Positions 25,653 through 34,173 of a stretch of DNA of 46,058 bases are shown in pieces. Each line of letters opens with the position of its first letter. The first letter of the stretch is position 1. This DNA is from DAOTWA01 sp034435955 (GTDB lineage: Bacteria; Chloroflexota; Anaerolineae; Anaerolineales; Anaerolineaceae): the NCBI GenBank assembly GCA_034435955.1, contig DAOTWA010000081.1:1-46058 (forward strand), given 5' to 3'. The notes beneath the pieces were generated by a model, which saw nothing but the letters and a program-made list of their open reading frames with translations, searched no databases and was not told the origin of the DNA. The translations under genes were made by a program, and so were the position numbers.

Positions 25653-27024
25653 TGGTCGGCTGGGATCCTCTTTCCGCGATCCAAGCGGTTTTTTGTTCCG
25701 GCGCGACGGCGTTTTATACCGCCAGGTCAATCAATCTTATCAAAAAGATTTCGAACAACTCATTTCTTCGGGTCTGTACGATAGGCTTACCAAGAAGGGC
25801 TTACTGATTCCGCATCAAAATGTTCAGGTAGCGCCGGAAGAGCCCGCATCCGCTTTTGCCGTCCTGCGCCCGGAGGAAATACCTTTTATCTCCTATCCGT
25901 ACGAATGGTGCTTTGGGCAATTAAAAGACGCCGCTCTGACAACCCTGACGATACAGAAAGAGGCACTTGCCTGCGGAATGAGTTTGAAAGACGCCAGCGC
26001 TTATAATATTCAGTTCTTCCACGGTAAGCCCTTGTTGGCGGATACGCTCTCTTTCATGGCATATCAGGAAGGTGAGCCATGGATCGCCTATCGCCAGTTT
26101 TGCCAGCATTTTCTGGCGCCTCTGGCATTGATGGCCTTGACCGATCCCCGTCTGAACCGGCTGATGACGCTGTTCATCGACGGCATCCCCCTGGACCTGG
26201 CCAGCCGCCTGCTCCCTGGGCGCACGCGCTGGAATCTGGGTTTGGGCACACACATACACCTTCACGCCAATGCTCAAAAGCGCTACGCCGGTCAGTCGAT
26301 CGACCGCTCGAAGCATCGCGGCGGGATGAGCCGCCTGGCATTTCAGGGATTGATCGAGAGCCTGGAGACTACCGTGCGCGGGTTGAAATGGGAGCCTCAG
26401 GGCACCATTTGGGCCGATTATTACGGCAGCACGAATTATTCTAAGCGCGCTTTCGAATCAAAAATGGCTTTGGTGGAGAAGGCCCTCGAAAAGGTGCATC
26501 CCGCCAGTGTTTGGGATCTGGGTGCCAATACGGGTGTATTTTCGCGTTTGGCCAGCGGTAAAGGCATTCCCACCCTGGCCTTCGATTACGATGTGGGCGC
26601 GGTTGAGCTTGCCTATCGTGAGGCGTGTCATCGCGGCGATTCCCATTTGTTGCCATTGGTGCTCGACTTTACCAATCCAAGCCCGCCTATAGGCTGGCGC
26701 AATCGGGAGCGGGCCGCCCTGCAGGAACGCGGTCAGGCGGGTATGGTCATGGCGCTGGCTCTCGTTCATCACATGGCGATCGGAAACAACGTTCCGCTCG
26801 ATAGCCTCGCCTCGGCCTTTGCCGAGCTTGGACCCTGGCTGCTGGTGGAGTTCGTACCCAAAAGCGATGCGCAGGTGCAGCGCATGCTCGCAACGCGCAC
26901 CGACATCTTCGTTGATTATACCCGGGAGGGCTTTGAAGCCGCCTTCAGCCGGTTCTACTCCATCGTGGAAAAGTCGCCGGTGGAAGACTCGGAGAGAATT
27001 ATTTATTTGATGGCGCGGAAATAA
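25642..27024 (+). CDS. SAM-dependent methyltransferase, class I
   Basis: A 460-residue protein. The N-terminal 270 residues have no motif I know. The C-terminal part carries a Rossmann methyltransferase fold with the SAM loop ASVWDLGANTGVFSRLA at about 288-304, an acidic strand end LAFDYD, and MALALVHHM where the motif IV region should be. The strongly conserved N-terminal region suggests a specific substrate, possibly a glycan or lipid, given the membrane protein translated just ahead of it. It starts at ATG 25642 inside the end of the upstream gene. A strong terminator at 27045-27089 closes the operon. Confidence 0.82.
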   Translation: MSVDGRLGSSFRDPSGFLFRRDGVLYRQVNQSYQKDFEQLISSGLYDRLTKKGLLIPHQNVQVAPEEPASAFAVLRPEEIPFISYPYEWCFGQLKDAALTTLTIQKEALACGMSLKDASAYNIQFFHGKPLLADTLSFMAYQEGEPWIAYRQFCQHFLAPLALMALTDPRLNRLMTLFIDGIPLDLASRLLPGRTRWNLGLGTHIHLHANAQKRYAGQSIDRSKHRGGMSRLAFQGLIESLETTVRGLKWEPQGTIWADYYGSTNYSKRAFESKMALVEKALEKVHPASVWDLGANTGVFSRLASGKGIPTLAFDYDVGAVELAYREACHRGDSHLLPLVLDFTNPSPPIGWRNRERAALQERGQAGMVMALALVHHMAIGNNVPLDSLASAFAELGPWLLVEFVPKSDAQVQRMLATRTDIFVDYTREGFEAAFSRFYSIVEKSPVEDSERIIYLMARK

Positions 27025-27044
27025 CGGCATGGAGAAATGGGAGT

Positions 27045-27089
27045 GCCCGGCCATGCAGGTCGAACATCTGCGAGCCGGGCGGTTTTTTT
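27045..27089 (+). terminator. Rho-independent terminator after the methyltransferase
   Basis: GCCCGGC (27045-27051) pairs with GCCGGGC (27074-27080), with an inner GCAG/CTGC stem, followed by GG and seven T residues (27083-27089). This is the best intrinsic terminator in the window. Confidence 0.9.
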
Positions 27090-27176
27090 CGAGGGTTACG
27101 ACTACCCGAACGCATCCGGAGAAGTCGCCATCTCGATCAGACAGTAAATCCAAACAGCGGGCTCTCCCGCCGTCGC

Positions 27177-27923
27177 TCAGCGGCGCGGATCACCGGAGTC
27201 GCCGCCTGGCATCGGGCGGGGCGCCGGACGGGCATTCATGTTCAGACTGTGATAGGTCGGTTCTGGACGGTTGAAGAGCGGCTCAGGCCGGGGCATCGGC
27301 TTGGGAGCTGGCCGCTGAACCGCACTGGCCGTCGAGAGCGAGGGCGCTGGTGCCGAAGCGCCGCCCAGACGCTGGCGGGCTAAGCGCGAATCGGGTAGCC
27401 GCTCCCCCTGGCTGAACAGGCGCTCGCCTGCGTAGGACAGCGAGCCGATGATGAGCACACGTATCAGCCAGACCATCACCGCCACGAAGACCGGCACGAC
27501 TTTCGTCACCGTGCCGGGATCAACGATGGCAGCGCTCCTCACCGAATGGCTGGCGATAGCCATCGATACCCCCCACCAGGTGAGGATGGCGTTCATCGTG
27601 GCCGCCAGCATCCAGGCGCCAAACAGATACCACACCTCGGTCGGCTCGCTGCTGCCCTGTTCTGGGGTGAACAGGCGAGCAATGCCGGCGAAATCGATGC
27701 CGCAGAAAGCAATCGCCAGGATGGTCGACCAGCGCAGGCCGAGGAAAGTCAGACCGCCCAGCAGGTCCGCGAGGGCGTAATCGGTGGTGGAGTAGTTGAA
27801 GATCTCGAAGGCGATCAGCGCAGTCAGAATGATCAAACCAAAGACCATCCCCCGGCGCAGGTGCAGTCCGCCGAGGATCGCCAAAGGATTTTCTCTCGCC
27901 GAGCGTGTTCCGGATGCATTCAT
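27177..27923 (-). CDS. Four-helix membrane protein with Pro-rich cytoplasmic tail
   Basis: A 248-residue protein of unknown function. Hydrophobic segments lie at about 26-45, 55-78, 100-125 and 140-165. The last 75 residues are rich in Pro, Ala and Arg (APKPMPRPEPLFNRPEP and ARPAPRPMPGGDSGDPRR), a likely disordered tail. The second loop holds a TPEQGSSEPTE segment. CAAGGAGGTTGGC precedes the ATG. It is driven by a full-consensus promoter flanked by two near-palindromic boxes, so it should be strongly expressed when an unknown repressor leaves. I do not recognise a family. Confidence 0.7.
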   Translation of the reverse strand: MNASGTRSARENPLAILGGLHLRRGMVFGLIILTALIAFEIFNYSTTDYALADLLGGLTFLGLRWSTILAIAFCGIDFAGIARLFTPEQGSSEPTEVWYLFGAWMLAATMNAILTWWGVSMAIASHSVRSAAIVDPGTVTKVVPVFVAVMVWLIRVLIIGSLSYAGERLFSQGERLPDSRLARQRLGGASAPAPSLSTASAVQRPAPKPMPRPEPLFNRPEPTYHSLNMNARPAPRPMPGGDSGDPRR

Positions 27924-27939
27924 GCCAACCTCCTTGAAT

Positions 27940-27999
27940 TAGATCAAACGTTCTAAGTTCATTTGAGGCCATTATAGAACATTTGTACTATTCTGTCAA
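27940..27999 (-). promoter_or_regulatory. Consensus promoter with two operator-like palindromes
   Basis: TTGACA (27999-27994), a 17-base spacer and TATAAT (27976-27971) form a perfect promoter on the minus strand. Within the spacer the plus strand reads TAGAACATTTGTACTA (27975-27990). Downstream, on the opposite strand, is TAGAACGTTTGATCTA (27955-27940). The two 16-mers match at 13 positions and their centres are 35 bases apart. They recall LexA-type GAAC-N4-GTTC boxes but do not match exactly. Confidence 0.7.
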
Positions 28000-28194
28000 G
28001 GGGGTGAAAACGAAAACTTCCGGCAGGGCGGCTATGCCTGTCCCCCGCCGCCTTCCCCGGCAAACTTCCCCTCACCTTTCTCCGTCAAGGTAAAGGGATG
28101 AAATGGCGCTTGTCCGTAGGCCCGGACGGAATTTGCGGTCTGCTATGCCGCTGTTCGGTCCGCCATGCCCACCTGCCACTATTCGGCGCGAGTC

Positions 28195-28223
28195 TTGCAC
28201 TCTCCCTGTTTAAGGACTATAAT
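28195..28223 (+). promoter_or_regulatory. Promoter of the FmdB-type gene
   Basis: TTGCAC (28195-28200), a 17-base spacer and TATAAT (28218-28223); the start codon is about 40 bases downstream of the expected start site. Confidence 0.75.
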
Positions 28224-28270
28224 CCGCATCCGTTGAGATTGGATTTGTCCTCAGCAAGATCGAGGTAACC

Positions 28271-28561
28271 ATGCCTGTATACACCTATCGGTGCGAGAAC
28301 TGCGGTGTGCAGTTTGAACGCTTTCAGAAGTTCAGTGATCAGCCCCTGACCCGCTGCCCAGAGTGCGGCAAGAAGACACTTCACAAGGTCTATTCTCCCG
28401 TCGGCATCGTCTTCAAGGGCTCGGGGTTTTACGCCACCGACCACCGCTCGCCCTCCGGCGGGCGTTCCAACGGGAGCCAGAAGTCGTCCGAGAAAGCCGC
28501 CGACGAGGGCGCTTCGGCCGGCAAGGGTGAAAAGGCCTCCAAGAGCAGCACTGAAGAATGA
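28271..28561 (+). CDS. FmdB-family zinc-ribbon regulatory protein
   Basis: A 96-residue protein with the FmdB zinc ribbon at residues 1-45: MPVYTYRCENCGVQFE supplies CxxC, and TRCPECGKKTLHKVY supplies the second CxxC. The family's usual VGIVFKGSGFYATD segment follows, then a Ser/Lys/Glu-rich disordered tail. The original FmdB was proposed to regulate formamidase, but the real function of the family is unknown. It is a single-gene unit with a strong promoter (28195-28223) and a hairpin terminator (28575-28615). GAGGTAACC precedes the ATG. Confidence 0.9.
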   Translation: MPVYTYRCENCGVQFERFQKFSDQPLTRCPECGKKTLHKVYSPVGIVFKGSGFYATDHRSPSGGRSNGSQKSSEKAADEGASAGKGEKASKSSTEE

Positions 28562-28574
28562 AGTGACGATTGTC

Positions 28575-28615
28575 CAAGAGCGCCCGGGCGTGGAAGTCGC
28601 TTTCGGGCGCTCTTG
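28575..28615. terminator. Hairpin terminator between convergent genes
   Basis: CAAGAGCGCCCG (28575-28586) pairs perfectly with CGGGCGCTCTTG (28604-28615), 12 pairs. It lies between the ends of the FmdB-type gene and the substrate-binding protein gene, so it could serve both. U-tracts are weak. Confidence 0.6.
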
Positions 28616-28637
28616 CCTGCCGCTTATTACCCCGCAG

Positions 28638-31007
28638 TTACCTCCCCACAATCGGGAAGTAATACATCTTCATCTCCCCGCCCAACGCGAAGCGCCCGAA
28701 GCGGCACACCGGCACCGTCAGCGTGTCGCCCTCGAGATCGCGGTTGATTTCCCCGCACGCCGCATCGTTCCAGCTGGTCCCATCCCACACGAACAGGCGC
28801 AGACTGTCCTCGCTGACCATGCCGGCCGATTGTGGTGTGTAATGCAGCTCTATTTGGATCGGTGAGGGTGGGGCTTCGTACCGTCTACCCAGGATGTACT
28901 CATCATTAAACGTGTAGGCTATCAGATCGAAAGAAAGCGGCGAGAGGAGGTACCCTTTCTGGCGGCCATACACAGGCAGGCCGGGGGTCGCCAGAATATA
29001 GGAATATTTGTCTGAAATCGCCGGAATATTGATCTGCCCCTGTAATCCGAGCGCATCCGTGAAGGTAACGGACGCAGGTTCATCAGGAGGCGTCAATGCC
29101 AGCGTTGAGGGCGGTCCCTTAGAAAGATTGTACAGATAAGGCCCTGCCAGGGCGGGGTTGAATTCGTAACCGCGAATTTCCTCCCGAGTCAGGATCCATA
29201 TCCCATTTTGAAGCAAATAAAGTTGCTCTACATTCTGGTAGGCGGTCGCCTGCAGGTCCCGGTAACAGGCAGCCGCTTCCGATCCTGCTTTAGACAGGCA
29301 GGCCGTCCAGGCCAGGCGCTGCTCCTCTACATCGTTCCGATTCTGCCCATCAGCTGTGAGAAACATCTCACGAGCCCAGGCATAGGCGTGCTGCATACGC
29401 ACCTGGTGGATGGCAAAACTCAGCGGTAATTCTCCGTTCGCCAGGGCGGCTTGATACAAATCTGGCGCCAGTTCTTTAGTGCAGATCTGCACCTTGCCCG
29501 GATAAAGGGACTCCAGGATGAACTCATAGTAAGCCGCTGCAGTCCTTACCAGATCGTCGCCTTGAGGATACGCCAGGGTGAGAGAAAAGCCGTTAGTGAG
29601 CAGATTGTTCTCCGGTGTGCCCCCAAACGCCTGAGAGAATTCGGCGGTAGCTTGCGTGACATCCTGGCTGTACGGTTCACTTGCAGGAAAATAACCATCC
29701 GCGCCCTCTCCAACCGGGCTGAGCCGCTGAAAACTCATCGCGTTATAAATGTAACCGCCAAGCGACATGTATTCCATAGCATAGGCGAAGCCGCGGCGAA
29801 CATGTACATCGGTGAAAAAATCTGGGGTAATAGCAGGCAAACTGCCTTCATCACAGGCGAGATAGGGCGAATCGGGGGCGATGGAGAAATTGAAAAATCC
29901 ATCTAAAGCTTCAGCGCGATGTGGATACCTGTATTCGCGGGTGACGCCGTTTTGGTAATTAATCGTGTCGCTATCCAGGTTGACATCCACGCTCACCATG
30001 CCGCTGCCGAACAAAAAAGAGTAAAAGCTGCTTTCAAGGTCGGCGAGATCAGCCTCGCCCTTTTCAAGCATATCAATCCTATCGGTGATACTTTTCACCA
30101 CCCGCAAGGTGACCTGCTCGAGGAAAGCTGGCCCAACCGGGCCTCCCGGCCTGTCCGCCTCCGCCCGCCAGTAACGATCGTTGCGCGCCAAAACGATCTG
30201 GGTGCCATCCCCAAATTCCTGCAGTCGGAATGGCCCGCTCCCGTTAGTGATGCCGAAAAACTGCCCCGCCGGCTGCCCTTTATCGTAATAAAAATTCTGC
30301 CAGGTGGCGCAGCTTCCATCCCAGGCTCCGTGCGCGATGGCCCAATCCCGATCTATGATCGAAGCCCACTCGCCAGCCAGGGCGTGCAGGAAAGCGTTCC
30401 ACCGCTGCGCCAGGTGCAGGGTGAGCGTGCCAGCGGCTTCATCGAAAGCCACCGCATCGGATACCTTTTGACAGGCAGCCGCGAGGGCATTTGCATCGGC
30501 GGCCTGCAGGCCAGTCCGATTGTCCAACAGATTGCCCGAAGGATCCACAAGGAAAGACACATCGCTTATGCCGGCGCCGAGGAGCGGCTCGGCCAGCCAC
30601 ACCATTGGCGAAGAGCTGCCGCCCTGTAAAAGGGCGCGGCGCAGGCTGTAGGCCGCGTCGGCGGCGGTGAGAGCGGCGCCATCATGGAAGCGCACGCCGG
30701 GGCGCAGATGGAAGGTATAGGTCAACCCATCCCCAGAAACTTGCCAGCTATCCGCAAGCCGGGGAACGAAGGCATCGGTGCGCCCACGCTGATAGGCGAT
30801 CAGCGTCTCGTAGACCTGCTGGAGGATATAGATGCCCGCCTGATCCGAGGCCAGTGCCGGATCGAGGGATTGGGGCGCGGCGCGGACGACGTAGAGCGCC
30901 GAGGTGTAGGATGTTGCCGCGTACGTGTACGGGGATACAAGCGGTAAGGGGACAATAAGGGAGAGCACGGCCATCATCAAGATGACCCTAACGGCTTTCG
31001 CTTTCAT
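28638..31007 (-). CDS. Orphan ABC transporter substrate-binding protein, family 5, with extra C-terminal domain
   Basis: A 789-residue exported protein. A signal peptide (about 1-30) precedes a peptide/nickel-type binding fold that starts with LYVVRAAPQSLDPALASDQ and YETLIAYQRG and carries the usual GDGLTYTFHLRPGVRFHDG block. The binding domain ends at about 630. The last 150 residues are a beta-rich domain not found in ordinary family-5 proteins, ending in MYYFPIVGR, similar to a hydrophobic Y-x-P-L/I-V end I recall from secreted Chloroflexota proteins. No permease or ATPase genes are near, so it either uses a remote transporter or works as a surface binding protein. GGGGAGGAATCC precedes the ATG. 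Confidence 0.85.
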   Translation of the reverse strand: MKAKAVRVILMMAVLSLIVPLPLVSPYTYAATSYTSALYVVRAAPQSLDPALASDQAGIYILQQVYETLIAYQRGRTDAFVPRLADSWQVSGDGLTYTFHLRPGVRFHDGAALTAADAAYSLRRALLQGGSSSPMVWLAEPLLGAGISDVSFLVDPSGNLLDNRTGLQAADANALAAACQKVSDAVAFDEAAGTLTLHLAQRWNAFLHALAGEWASIIDRDWAIAHGAWDGSCATWQNFYYDKGQPAGQFFGITNGSGPFRLQEFGDGTQIVLARNDRYWRAEADRPGGPVGPAFLEQVTLRVVKSITDRIDMLEKGEADLADLESSFYSFLFGSGMVSVDVNLDSDTINYQNGVTREYRYPHRAEALDGFFNFSIAPDSPYLACDEGSLPAITPDFFTDVHVRRGFAYAMEYMSLGGYIYNAMSFQRLSPVGEGADGYFPASEPYSQDVTQATAEFSQAFGGTPENNLLTNGFSLTLAYPQGDDLVRTAAAYYEFILESLYPGKVQICTKELAPDLYQAALANGELPLSFAIHQVRMQHAYAWAREMFLTADGQNRNDVEEQRLAWTACLSKAGSEAAACYRDLQATAYQNVEQLYLLQNGIWILTREEIRGYEFNPALAGPYLYNLSKGPPSTLALTPPDEPASVTFTDALGLQGQINIPAISDKYSYILATPGLPVYGRQKGYLLSPLSFDLIAYTFNDEYILGRRYEAPPSPIQIELHYTPQSAGMVSEDSLRLFVWDGTSWNDAACGEINRDLEGDTLTVPVCRFGRFALGGEMKMYYFPIVGR

Positions 31008-31136
31008 GGATTCCTCCCCTTTGCAATGACAGGTCGAATGAGTTGTTCAGTATTCACTTGTGGATACTTTGGCTAGGCCGCCATTGGCACCCCCTTTCTC
31101 AGCTTGCCCAAAAGAAGTTTTGTCCTCGATCGAAAA

Positions 31137-31165
31137 ACTATAGCCCAAGAACTGCGGGGGGACAA
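31137..31165 (-). promoter_or_regulatory. Promoter of the substrate-binding protein gene
   Basis: Minus strand TTGTCC (31165-31160), a 17-base spacer and TATAGT (31142-31137). The leader would be about 120 nt. An inverted repeat CAAG-CAAAA-CTTG (31163-31175 region) overlaps the -35. The remainder of 31008-31290 shows nothing else. Confidence 0.5.
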
Positions 31166-31290
31166 GCAAAACTTGCCCACCTTACAGTTTTGTTAACTCT
31201 CTCACAATCCATGCAGATCTCGCCTGCCCGCTCTGGAAAACGCGTTCGGCGAAGACTGCCTTGAATCAAAGGCGTTTGACCAATCCATTT

Positions 31291-32094
31291 CTATTGCCCG
31301 TCGAAAAGAGAGGTAAAGGGCGGGCTGCTCGCGTTGTACGACAGCCCGTCCAGGAAGCGGCGCACTAGGACGAGGGTGGCGGCGGGTTGTTCGAGGTGCA
31401 GCATGTGTCCGGCGCCAGGCAGGATGACGGCGCGGGCGCCCGGCACGCGCGCCTTCAGATAATGCGCGCAGCCGGGTGGGGCGATGCTGTCCTCGCCAGC
31501 GCACACAACCAGCAGGGGTCGGCGGATGGCGCCCACCTGCTCGAGGGCGTCATAGTCTTCCACGGCGCGCAGGTCGGCATAAAGAGCGGCGGGACGCACC
31601 TCGTTAAGACGGCGGAGGAGCATCTCGATCAGGCGGGGTGAAGCGGTATGGCCGAAAGCATGCCTGCCTAGCAGTGTGATGGTCGTGGACAGATCGCCGG
31701 CGTAAGCAGCAGCGAGCAGTTCAGACGGCAGGGTAAGGCGAGCCCCGCTGGCCAGCAGAATCAGGCCAGACACACGCTCGCGGGCATTCAGGGCCAGGTG
31801 GAGGGCTATCAGGCCGCCGAGGGAGTGGCCAACCAAAGCCGCTTGATCCAAGCCGGCGGCGGTGAGGAACTCCACCAGATGATCGGCGTATTGGGCCACG
31901 CTCTGGCAGGCCGGACCATTGGAGCGTCCGTGGCCCGGCAGGTCGGGCGCAAAGACGCGGTAGCCCTCCAGCCGGCGGAATGCAGCCGGCCAGCTTAAAT
32001 GGGAGCCAGCCGCGCCGTGGAGCAGAAGGACGGGCGGCCTTTCTCGGCTTCCCCCCGGATGGTAGTTGTAATACAACCCTGCAGCGATGGGCAT
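31291..32094 (-). CDS. Alpha/beta-fold hydrolase
   Basis: A 267-residue soluble hydrolase. The oxyanion region is LLLHGAAGSHLSW, the nucleophile elbow is GHSLGG with Ser91, the acid is in CAGEDSIAPP (Asp near 212), and the catalytic His is in GAGHMLHLEQP (near 240). The DLPGHGRSNGP block is typical of epoxide hydrolase, haloperoxidase or esterase-like members. The substrate is unknown. It starts 46 bases after the stop of the histidine kinase gene on the same strand, so the two are probably co-transcribed. Confidence 0.87.
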   Translation of the reverse strand: MPIAAGLYYNYHPGGSRERPPVLLLHGAAGSHLSWPAAFRRLEGYRVFAPDLPGHGRSNGPACQSVAQYADHLVEFLTAAGLDQAALVGHSLGGLIALHLALNARERVSGLILLASGARLTLPSELLAAAYAGDLSTTITLLGRHAFGHTASPRLIEMLLRRLNEVRPAALYADLRAVEDYDALEQVGAIRRPLLVVCAGEDSIAPPGCAHYLKARVPGARAVILPGAGHMLHLEQPAATLVLVRRFLDGLSYNASSPPFTSLFDGQ

Positions 32095-32140
32095 GGCAGC
32101 CGATTCATATCGCTTAATCCGGTAAACCGGTGGAAAAGAG

Positions 32141-33898
32141 CTAATGAACGCGGTGCAGACGGTCGGCGACCTCGTCGGTCAGCGGAATGAAGACCTGGAC
32201 ACGGGTGCCGCGACCGGGAGCCGATTCGAGGTTGAGCAGGCCGTTGACCAGTTCACTGCGCTCGCGCAGGTTGACCATGCCGAGAGATCCACGCCCTTCG
32301 TAAGAGCTGGTGATGGCGTCTACATCAAAACCGGCGCCATCATCCTGGATTTCGAGCAGGATGAGATCCTTCTCCTGAGGGACGAAATGGAGCCGCACCC
32401 AGATGTGCTCAGCGTTGGCGTGCTTGCGGGCATTGTTGACGGCTTCCTCGACAATGTAAAAAATCACCGTCTGCTTGTTGATCTCCAGCGCCTTGACGGC
32501 GGCGGGGTCGGCCTCCACCAGCATATTTTGGCTGTAGGTCTCGCGCATCTTTTCGGCCATGGCTTCCAGAGCGGGCACCAGCCCTTGCGACTCGAGTGTC
32601 AGCGGTCGCAATGTGAAAAGCATGTGGCGGATCTCCTTATTGGTGCGGAATGCCAGCTCTTCAATCTTGGCCAGCTCGGCAAAGGCGGCCTTAGGATCGC
32701 GCTCGAGCATGTGGCGTACGAAGTTAACCCGCATGGCGATGGCAGCCACGCTCTGGGTGGGACCGTCGTGCAGGTCGCGCGCCAGCTTCTTGCGCGCTTC
32801 CTCCTGCGCCTCGATCATGCGCTCCTTCTCCTGCTCCAGATCCTGGTAGAGGCGCGCATTTTGGATGGCGAGCACGGCCTGGTGGCCGATCACATCCAGC
32901 ACCTCGCGGCGCTCAGAAGTAAAAAAGTCCGCATCGGGATGGGCGAAGAGCAATACGCCGTACGCATTCAGACCGATGAGCAGGGGCAGGATATAGGTAG
33001 AACGGCAGGAGCGTAACGCCACGATGCGTTCCAGCTCAGGGTCCTCGGCGGGGTTGGAGCACAAGACCGGCTCGCCAGTGGAAAGAGCCTGCCCGATGGC
33101 ACCCTGTTTGCCGGGTAAGCTGACGCGCTGGTCTGCGGGAGTAAAACGGCGGGCCGAACCAACCTCCAGGCCCTGTTCGCCGTAGAGCATAACGGCGCTT
33201 ACCACCCGGTCGGTTGAATTGGAGGCGTCGGTAATGGCCTGGACGCTCAAATCGAGAGCGGTGTCTAGGACAACTTGATAATTCAGCGTGGCGCTCAAGG
33301 TTGCCATGAGGTTATAGAGCACCTGCATGCGCTCATGAGCCTGGTCTTGGGTCTTCCGTTCGATCGGCTTGGTCTCCTCGACCTTGGCCTCGCTATGAGC
33401 GCGGGCTGCGGTGATCAGTCCGGGCGCAATAAGGCCAAAGGCCAGGCCGAAAATCAAATTAACGCCCGAAACGAAGGCGATGCTCAATGCACCGGCCCAC
33501 CAGGGGACAGTGGCCAGGGCGATGCCCGCTACGATGAAGGTGAAGAGGATGGCCACCGCCAGACTGCCGCCCCAACCAAAGTAGATGGCCGCCGAGAAGA
33601 TAGGCAGCAATCCCGCCCAGGCCAGTGGCCCGCTTACACCGCCGCTGAAGACAAAAAGGACCAGCGCTGCCACCGCGTCTAAGCCCACAACTGCCACACT
33701 TTGGCCGGATGCGCGCCAGTGGAAAACCGCCATCACGGATAACAGCGTATTTACCAGGGCGAGGAGGAACAGCGCGATACCCTCGACGATGGAATAGGGG
33801 CGCGACAGCGCCAGGGAGGTCATCAGCCCAATGAGGGCGAGCCAGCGCAGGAGGATGGCGAACCAGTCGGCCAGTTCAGGCGTCTCGGAGGAACGCAT
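32141..33898 (-). CDS. Membrane sensor histidine kinase, NarL/DegS type, with GAF domain
   Basis: A 585-residue kinase. Residues 10-165 hold about five to six membrane helices, followed by a short coiled coil, a GAF domain at about 200-350 and a HisKA_3 dimerisation domain with His377 in ARDLHDGPTQSVAAI. The HATPase has VEEAVNNARKHA, DDGAGFD and GRGSLGMVNLRER. Kinases of this class pair with LuxR-type response regulators; none is in the window, so it is an orphan here. The ATG at 33898 follows its -10 element by only six bases with no ribosome binding site, another likely leaderless message. It is divergent from the SorC-type regulator gene. Confidence 0.9.
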   Translation of the reverse strand: MRSSETPELADWFAILLRWLALIGLMTSLALSRPYSIVEGIALFLLALVNTLLSVMAVFHWRASGQSVAVVGLDAVAALVLFVFSGGVSGPLAWAGLLPIFSAAIYFGWGGSLAVAILFTFIVAGIALATVPWWAGALSIAFVSGVNLIFGLAFGLIAPGLITAARAHSEAKVEETKPIERKTQDQAHERMQVLYNLMATLSATLNYQVVLDTALDLSVQAITDASNSTDRVVSAVMLYGEQGLEVGSARRFTPADQRVSLPGKQGAIGQALSTGEPVLCSNPAEDPELERIVALRSCRSTYILPLLIGLNAYGVLLFAHPDADFFTSERREVLDVIGHQAVLAIQNARLYQDLEQEKERMIEAQEEARKKLARDLHDGPTQSVAAIAMRVNFVRHMLERDPKAAFAELAKIEELAFRTNKEIRHMLFTLRPLTLESQGLVPALEAMAEKMRETYSQNMLVEADPAAVKALEINKQTVIFYIVEEAVNNARKHANAEHIWVRLHFVPQEKDLILLEIQDDGAGFDVDAITSSYEGRGSLGMVNLRERSELVNGLLNLESAPGRGTRVQVFIPLTDEVADRLHRVH

Positions 33899-33904
33899 GC
33901 CTTA

Positions 33905-33932
33905 ATCATATCTTAAATCAGAGGCTTTACAA
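33905..33932 (-). promoter_or_regulatory. Promoter of the NarL-type kinase gene (leaderless start)
   Basis: Minus strand TTGTAA (33932-33927), a 16-base spacer and TATGAT (33910-33905), then six bases to the ATG at 33898. Confidence 0.5.
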
Positions 33933-34088
33933 GGAAAGAATTTTTGACTCGATAACTCTTATTTTGTTTAATTTTGATTATCCCATCAACGCAATCGTCC
34001 CATGGGAGATGGCCCAAGAAAAAGTAGAAACATAGACGTCGAGGACGGAATTCAGCAATGTCCCACTCGCCATCGATGAGCGAAATAG

Positions 34089-34136
34089 TCACATATGTGA
34101 ATGCGATTCACACTTTTTCATTTTTTGTGCTATAGT
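34089..34136 (+). promoter_or_regulatory. Promoter and palindromic operator of the SorC-type regulator
   Basis: TGTGAATGCGATTCACA (34096-34112) is a perfect 7-3-7 inverted repeat. It overlaps a second palindrome TCACATATGTGA (34089-34100), so three half-sites lie in 24 bases. Its right arm contains the -35 hexamer TTCACA (34107-34112), which with an 18-base spacer meets TATAGT (34131-34136). A protein bound here would block RNA polymerase. Autoregulation by the gene product is the simplest reading. Nothing else is seen in the 33933-34088 part of the gap. Confidence 0.75.
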
Positions 34137-34173
34137 AGGTTTGATCTCAAACCTTGCCAACATATGACAGCCG

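Noticed and set aside
27940..27999. LexA/SOS box
   Set aside because: Each box has one half matching GAAC but the other half is GTAC or GATC, not GTTC, so the name is not justified without a regulon search.
32144..33016. A 290-codon open frame on the plus strand
   Set aside because: It is antisense to the kinase and GAF parts of the histidine kinase gene and has low-complexity content.
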